Source of the DNA: PSRF01 sp051000815
Lineage (GTDB): Bacteria; Acidobacteriota; Blastocatellia; Pyrinomonadales; Pyrinomonadaceae
Reading direction: 5' to 3'
Assembly (NCBI GenBank): GCA_051000815.1
Contig: JBPCNX010000092.1
Location: 62,001 to 126,000, forward strand
Length of the DNA stretch: 64,000 bases
The notes below the pieces were generated by a model that saw nothing but the letters and a program-made list of their open reading frames with translations, ran no database searches and was not told the DNA's origin. Each line of letters starts with the position of its first letter. The stretch's first letter is position 1. This document shows positions 60,986-64,000 of this stretch, in pieces. The position numbers were made by a program, and so were the translations under genes.

Positions 60986-61333
60986 TCACATCGCCTTTTG
61001 TTTGTCTGTGAGTACGATGCCCATTTTCTCAAGGGTTAGTTTGTTCATCGTACCGGTCACCTTCAGCCCCTCGGCTTTTTGGTATTCCCTCAACCCGTCG
61101 CGAGTCGCATCATCAAGTTTTGCCGTGGCTTCACCCGCATAGAAGCCGCGCGCCTTCAGAATCGCCTGGGCCTGCTTGATCTGTTCTTTAGTGGCCCTGA
61201 AAATCGGGCCACGTTTGCTGCTAGTTTTTGCACCAGCCTGAGGACCGGTGCTTGAGGCGGTGAATTTTTGACCCATCTCCGCCAGAGAAGAGAACGTGAG
61301 GAGAGACAGCGCTACTGCCAAAAGCTTTTTCAT
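60986..61333 (-). CDS. Secreted peptidoglycan-binding domain protein
   Basis: About 115 residues starting at ATG 61333 (GAGGAACCTAAG upstream). Signal peptide (KKLLAVALSLLTFSSLAEMG) and a PG_binding_1 domain: ATKEQIKQAQAILKARGFYA, GEATAKLDDATRDGLREYQK and AEGLKVTGTMNKLTLEKMGI. Binds glycan strands. Probably periplasmic. No catalytic domain. The gap to the SLT gene is divergent. Confidence 0.87.
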   Translation of the reverse strand: MKKLLAVALSLLTFSSLAEMGQKFTASSTGPQAGAKTSSKRGPIFRATKEQIKQAQAILKARGFYAGEATAKLDDATRDGLREYQKAEGLKVTGTMNKLTLEKMGIVLTDKQKAM

Positions 61334-61545
61334 CTTAGGTTCCTCTTTTTGTGAGGCGCGCAAGGAGCGCGCGGTTAGAAAACGTGAGATTTCGTAAGCG
61401 GCGGTGATAATACTACTGTTCATTAAACTCGCCTCGGCACCTCCGCAGATGCGACTCTCCGAGTCGTTGCAAGCCCTTTTGCAGAGGGTCGTCTGCCTCA
61501 GCGATCAAGCGAAAAAGCTGTGAAATCATGGGTAAAGTGCTAGTG

Positions 61546-61575
61546 TTGGCAATCGTTTAACTCGTATGGTACTAT
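61546..61575 (+). promoter_or_regulatory. Candidate promoter of the lytic transglycosylase
   Basis: TTGGCA (61546-61551) and TACTAT (61570-61575) with an 18-bp spacer, 118 bp before the start codon. Confidence 0.4.
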
Positions 61576-61693
61576 CTCCTCGGTCGCTTTTACGAGACCT
61601 ACATAATTGCCGCCAAGCGCCTCACGCCCCACGGTTACTCAAGCACTGTTACGTTGGATTGCTGACCGAATCTTCCAGCAGGATCCGAATTGC

Positions 61694-62500
61694 ATGAAAC
61701 AGTTTTCCTTCATTGTTGTTCTCTTGATCGCATCAGCGACTACCGCTCTGGCTCAGAGCGGTACCAGCTACACCATCGACAATTTTGATTTTGCCAATGG
61801 CGTGAGGATTGAGACGCCTCGGGTTCAAGTGAATTCGAAACGCACTTCGCGCCGGGCGAGATTGAATGCCACGCGAGAACTGAATCAAGCCAGCTTGATT
61901 GAAAGCAACATCCGCGAACGAATGTCAGAACTGAATACCGGCAACGCTCTGGCAGGCTTCACAACTGGGAACTCCGCGGTTGACGGATTCATTGTTGATT
62001 CCGGTAAACGTCATGCGGTTGACCCGTTGTTGCTCTATTCAATAATGCACCAGGAATCGACGTTCAAACGCAATGCGCTTTCGCCGAAAGGCGCCAGTGG
62101 CCTAATGCAGTTAATGCCACCGACGGCGCGACGGTTTGGAGTTTCGAAAATCTGGGATCCACAACAGAATATCGAAGGCGGAGCGCGTTACATGCGCTTC
62201 CTGCTGGATTACTTTGGTGATGTGCAATTAGCGCTGGCTGGCTACAACGCCGGCGAAGGCGCGGTCATGAAATACGGTAATCGGGTACCCCCTTATCGCG
62301 AAACGCAGGAGTACGTGCGCCGCATCAGCAAGCGTTACAATCTAATCCGCGATCCACTCACGGCCCATCGCGCAAATAATCTGAACCTGCAACAACTGGC
62401 CGCTGCCACGCGAAAGGAATCTGCGCCGTTAACGATCTACGAACAAAGCGTCTTTGCCGTGCGTTTGCCGGATGGCAGGTTACAGTTGGTCAGCCAGTAA
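61694..62500 (+). CDS. Lytic transglycosylase (SLT domain)
   Basis: 268 residues, start ATG 61694 with a signal peptide (FSFIVVLLIASATTALAQ). The SLT domain covers SGKRHAVDPLLLYSIMHQES (catalytic Glu in HQES), TFKRNALSPKGASGLMQLMP, GGARYMRFLLDYFGDVQLAL and AGYNAGEGAVMKYGNRVPPY, with YVRRISKRYNLI. Cleaves peptidoglycan glycan strands to 1,6-anhydro products; periplasmic. The Arg-rich N-terminal linker is unusual. Followed by an intrinsic terminator (62519-62560). Confidence 0.93.
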   Translation: MKQFSFIVVLLIASATTALAQSGTSYTIDNFDFANGVRIETPRVQVNSKRTSRRARLNATRELNQASLIESNIRERMSELNTGNALAGFTTGNSAVDGFIVDSGKRHAVDPLLLYSIMHQESTFKRNALSPKGASGLMQLMPPTARRFGVSKIWDPQQNIEGGARYMRFLLDYFGDVQLALAGYNAGEGAVMKYGNRVPPYRETQEYVRRISKRYNLIRDPLTAHRANNLNLQQLAAATRKESAPLTIYEQSVFAVRLPDGRLQLVSQ

Positions 62501-62518
62501 CATTTAAACCAGGATCCT

Positions 62519-62560
62519 AAACGAGGCGGAACCTTTCAGAGGCTCTGCCTCGTTTTGTCT
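62519..62560 (+). terminator. Intrinsic terminator after the SLT gene
   Basis: AAACGAGGC (62519-62527) pairs with GCCTCGTTT (62547-62555), followed by TGTCTTTC. The stem sequence belongs to the same GAGGC palindrome family as the actB-actC block. Confidence 0.6.
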
Positions 62561-62633
62561 TTCAGCGGGTGTGTTTCTTTGGGTTATGATGAGCGCGACC
62601 GTTTCACTTTATTGCTAACCTTAGAGGTTGCGG

Positions 62634-63218
62634 ATGCATTGTTCGAACTGTGGATCTTATATCGCTCCCGGGGTTCGCTTTTGCTCTGGGTGCGGTTCGC
62701 CGGCAAGTGATCCGGAGATAACGCGCATTGCCCGCGTTCCAACGCGCATGCCCTTACAACAGTTGGATCCGGATGAACTTGAGCGAACGATCTTTACAGT
62801 GCGACCGACGTTAATCTTTGTGAAATTAGGTTATCTGTTAGCGGTGATAGGCGGAATCGCTCTCGTGTTTCTGCTCGCTCTGATTCCCGTTCCGGCTTAC
62901 ATCTCAATTGCGCTGGCGCTGCTCCTGCTGTTGATTCCGGCTTACTTTCACCTCAGGCGAAACATGATTCGCTATACGCTCACTGATGCCAAAATCGAAA
63001 TCGACACGGGCCTGATTTCGCGCACGACCCGAAATATTCCTTTGAGCAAGATTCAGGATGTAACTGTCTCGGCCAGTATTCCCCAGCGCATATTGGGATT
63101 TGGTGACTTGATTGTGGACAACGCCAGTGAGATGGGCGGAACCACCGTCCTGCATAACATCAACAAACCCCGCCATTACGCCGACCTGCTTTTGCGCGAA
63201 CTACGCCGCTGGCATTAA
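62634..63218 (+). CDS. Membrane protein with zinc ribbon and PH-like (bPH2) domain
   Basis: 194 residues. Start ATG 62634 has GAGG 8 nt upstream. A zinc-ribbon opening (CSNCGSYIAPGVRFCSGCGS), two transmembrane helices (LIFVKLGYLLAVIGGIALVF, YISIALALLLLLIPAYFHLR) and a C-terminal PH-like domain (TLTDAKIEIDTGLISRTTRN, SKIQDVTVSASIPQRILGFG). bPH2/DUF304 proteins sit in the inner membrane; function unknown. No neighbour clarifies it. Confidence 0.82.
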   Translation: MHCSNCGSYIAPGVRFCSGCGSPASDPEITRIARVPTRMPLQQLDPDELERTIFTVRPTLIFVKLGYLLAVIGGIALVFLLALIPVPAYISIALALLLLLIPAYFHLRRNMIRYTLTDAKIEIDTGLISRTTRNIPLSKIQDVTVSASIPQRILGFGDLIVDNASEMGGTTVLHNINKPRHYADLLLRELRRWH

Positions 63219-63329
63219 ACTAAACGCCTCACGGGTCCGAGAGGCACAACTGAACCTAATCAGGGAACATCCAACCTGGGACCGGGGTCTAAGAGGGCCT
63301 GCGTAGTTTGAACCTTTGCGGGGGTAAGT

Positions 63330-64000
63330 TTGCGAGTTTCACGTTCATTGTCCTTCCTATTGTTCCTGCTGTTCGCCTTCGTGGGGGTGGCGGCCAAACC
63401 TTCTCCTGAAGAAGTCGCCAAACTGTTGCCGCGCAAGCTCGGCGACTTTCGACTGACCCGTCCTATCCAATTCCACCAGTCGCTAATAAGACCTGACGCC
63501 TCAGATCGAAAATTCGCCAGCGACCCGGCAGGCTTCCCGGGATTTGCCGGTGCGGAAGCTGAATATGTTTCTCCGGAAGGCGAAAAGTTTCAGATTGAGT
63601 TGGTCCGCGTTGAGCGCGATTCAGACGCCTATTCCTTGCTCACGATCCTGGCGCGAAGTGCAGGAGAGACCCGAGATACCGATGTCCCGCTCAGCCGCAA
63701 CATTGGGACAGCCGGCTTTGCGTTACCGGAACGCGTCGCTTTCTTCAAGGGCAGGACTTTCGTTTCGATTACTAGTGACGAACCCGGCAAAGATCCTGAA
63801 AGCCTAAAGATTCTTGCTAAGCTCCTGGCAGAAAGTTTGGAACAAGGCGAGGGCGACATTCCCGTCCTGGTCAAACACCTGCCGCACTGGGAAGAGGCCC
63901 AGGCAAGTGCGGTCTACCTGGCGGGCTTCCGATCTTTAAAAGGTATCGTTTCCAACCAACCCGTGCTCGACAGCGTGAGTTCGGAAGGCGACGCTGACGC
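63330..64000 (+). CDS. DUF6599-like exported protein (partial)
   Basis: Runs off the right edge after about 223 residues. TTG start at 63330 with GGGGG 5 nt upstream. Signal peptide (SLSFLLFLLFAFVGVAAK), then EEVAKLLPRKLGDFRLTRPI, PGFAGAEAEYVSPEGEKFQI, RNIGTAGFALPERVAFFKGR and LLAESLEQGEGDIPVLVKHL. This matches the DUF6599 type of secreted proteins from Acidobacteriota by memory; function unknown. No stop codon is met before 64000. Confidence 0.7.
   Translation, partial: MRVSRSLSFLLFLLFAFVGVAAKPSPEEVAKLLPRKLGDFRLTRPIQFHQSLIRPDASDRKFASDPAGFPGFAGAEAEYVSPEGEKFQIELVRVERDSDAYSLLTILARSAGETRDTDVPLSRNIGTAGFALPERVAFFKGRTFVSITSDEPGKDPESLKILAKLLAESLEQGEGDIPVLVKHLPHWEEAQASAVYLAGFRSLKGIVSNQPVLDSVSSEGDAD

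Overview
The window reads as a chromosomal segment of a moderately GC-rich Gram-negative aerobe, most likely an Acidobacteriota member of the Blastocatellia/Pyrinomonadales type. This is an inference from gene content: alternative complex III (ActABCDEF) fused to a caa3-type oxidase operon, ROK kinase, DUF3857, DUF4097, DUF5658 and DUF6599-like proteins, lipobox and SLT envelope proteins. No database was consulted. Gene density is high and both strands are used. No phage, CRISPR array, rRNA operon or transposase was seen.

Layout. 1-4.9 kb: truncated dxs, a Spy/CpxP-like protein, an arsenic/metal mini-cluster (ArsI/CadI-like VOC enzyme divergent from a GNAT acetyltransferase, then ArsR and a DksA-finger/SpoIIE phosphatase split by a frameshift) and a Tat-type metallophosphoesterase. 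5-20 kb: tRNA-Ser(GCT), gltX, two SnoaL-like secreted proteins, a short independent transcript with an exceptionally long Shine-Dalgarno, hutI, a frameshifted DUF1287 lipoprotein, ybaB-recR, a broken S23 four-helix-bundle gene, pyrE, a Nudix hydrolase, GHMP kinase, DedA, UspA and ROK kinase. 20.4-34.5 kb: one co-directional respiratory operon, actABCDEF, an unknown membrane subunit, a SCO-like copper chaperone and caa3 oxidase subunits II-I-III-IV. ActABCDEF takes electrons from quinol to cytochrome c domains; the caa3 oxidase passes them to oxygen. 35-53 kb: housekeeping (truB, ppa with a frameshift, htrA, prmC, murA, HIT, pckA, recX) among conserved hypotheticals. 53.5-64 kb: a cysteine-rich secreted protein with its own DsbA-like foldase, alaS, peptidoglycan-binding and lytic transglycosylase genes, a PH-domain membrane protein and a partial DUF6599-like gene.

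The most unusual feature is a family of intergenic arrays built from degenerate 7-bp (once 8-bp) units. Most have a left arm and an inverted-complement right arm, separated by a spacer. At least ten loci carry them, with different unit sequences but the same architecture. Arms end at or next to start codons (gltX, recR, alaS, GHMP kinase, Nudix). In actD, actE and the SCO gene, an arm is translated and supplies an N-terminal linker or the signal-peptide core. One array brackets the broken S23 gene, which suggests a mobile-element or repeat-cassette origin.

Four genes contain small indels that break conserved domains. Read-level data would be needed to separate sequencing error from real decay or recoding.
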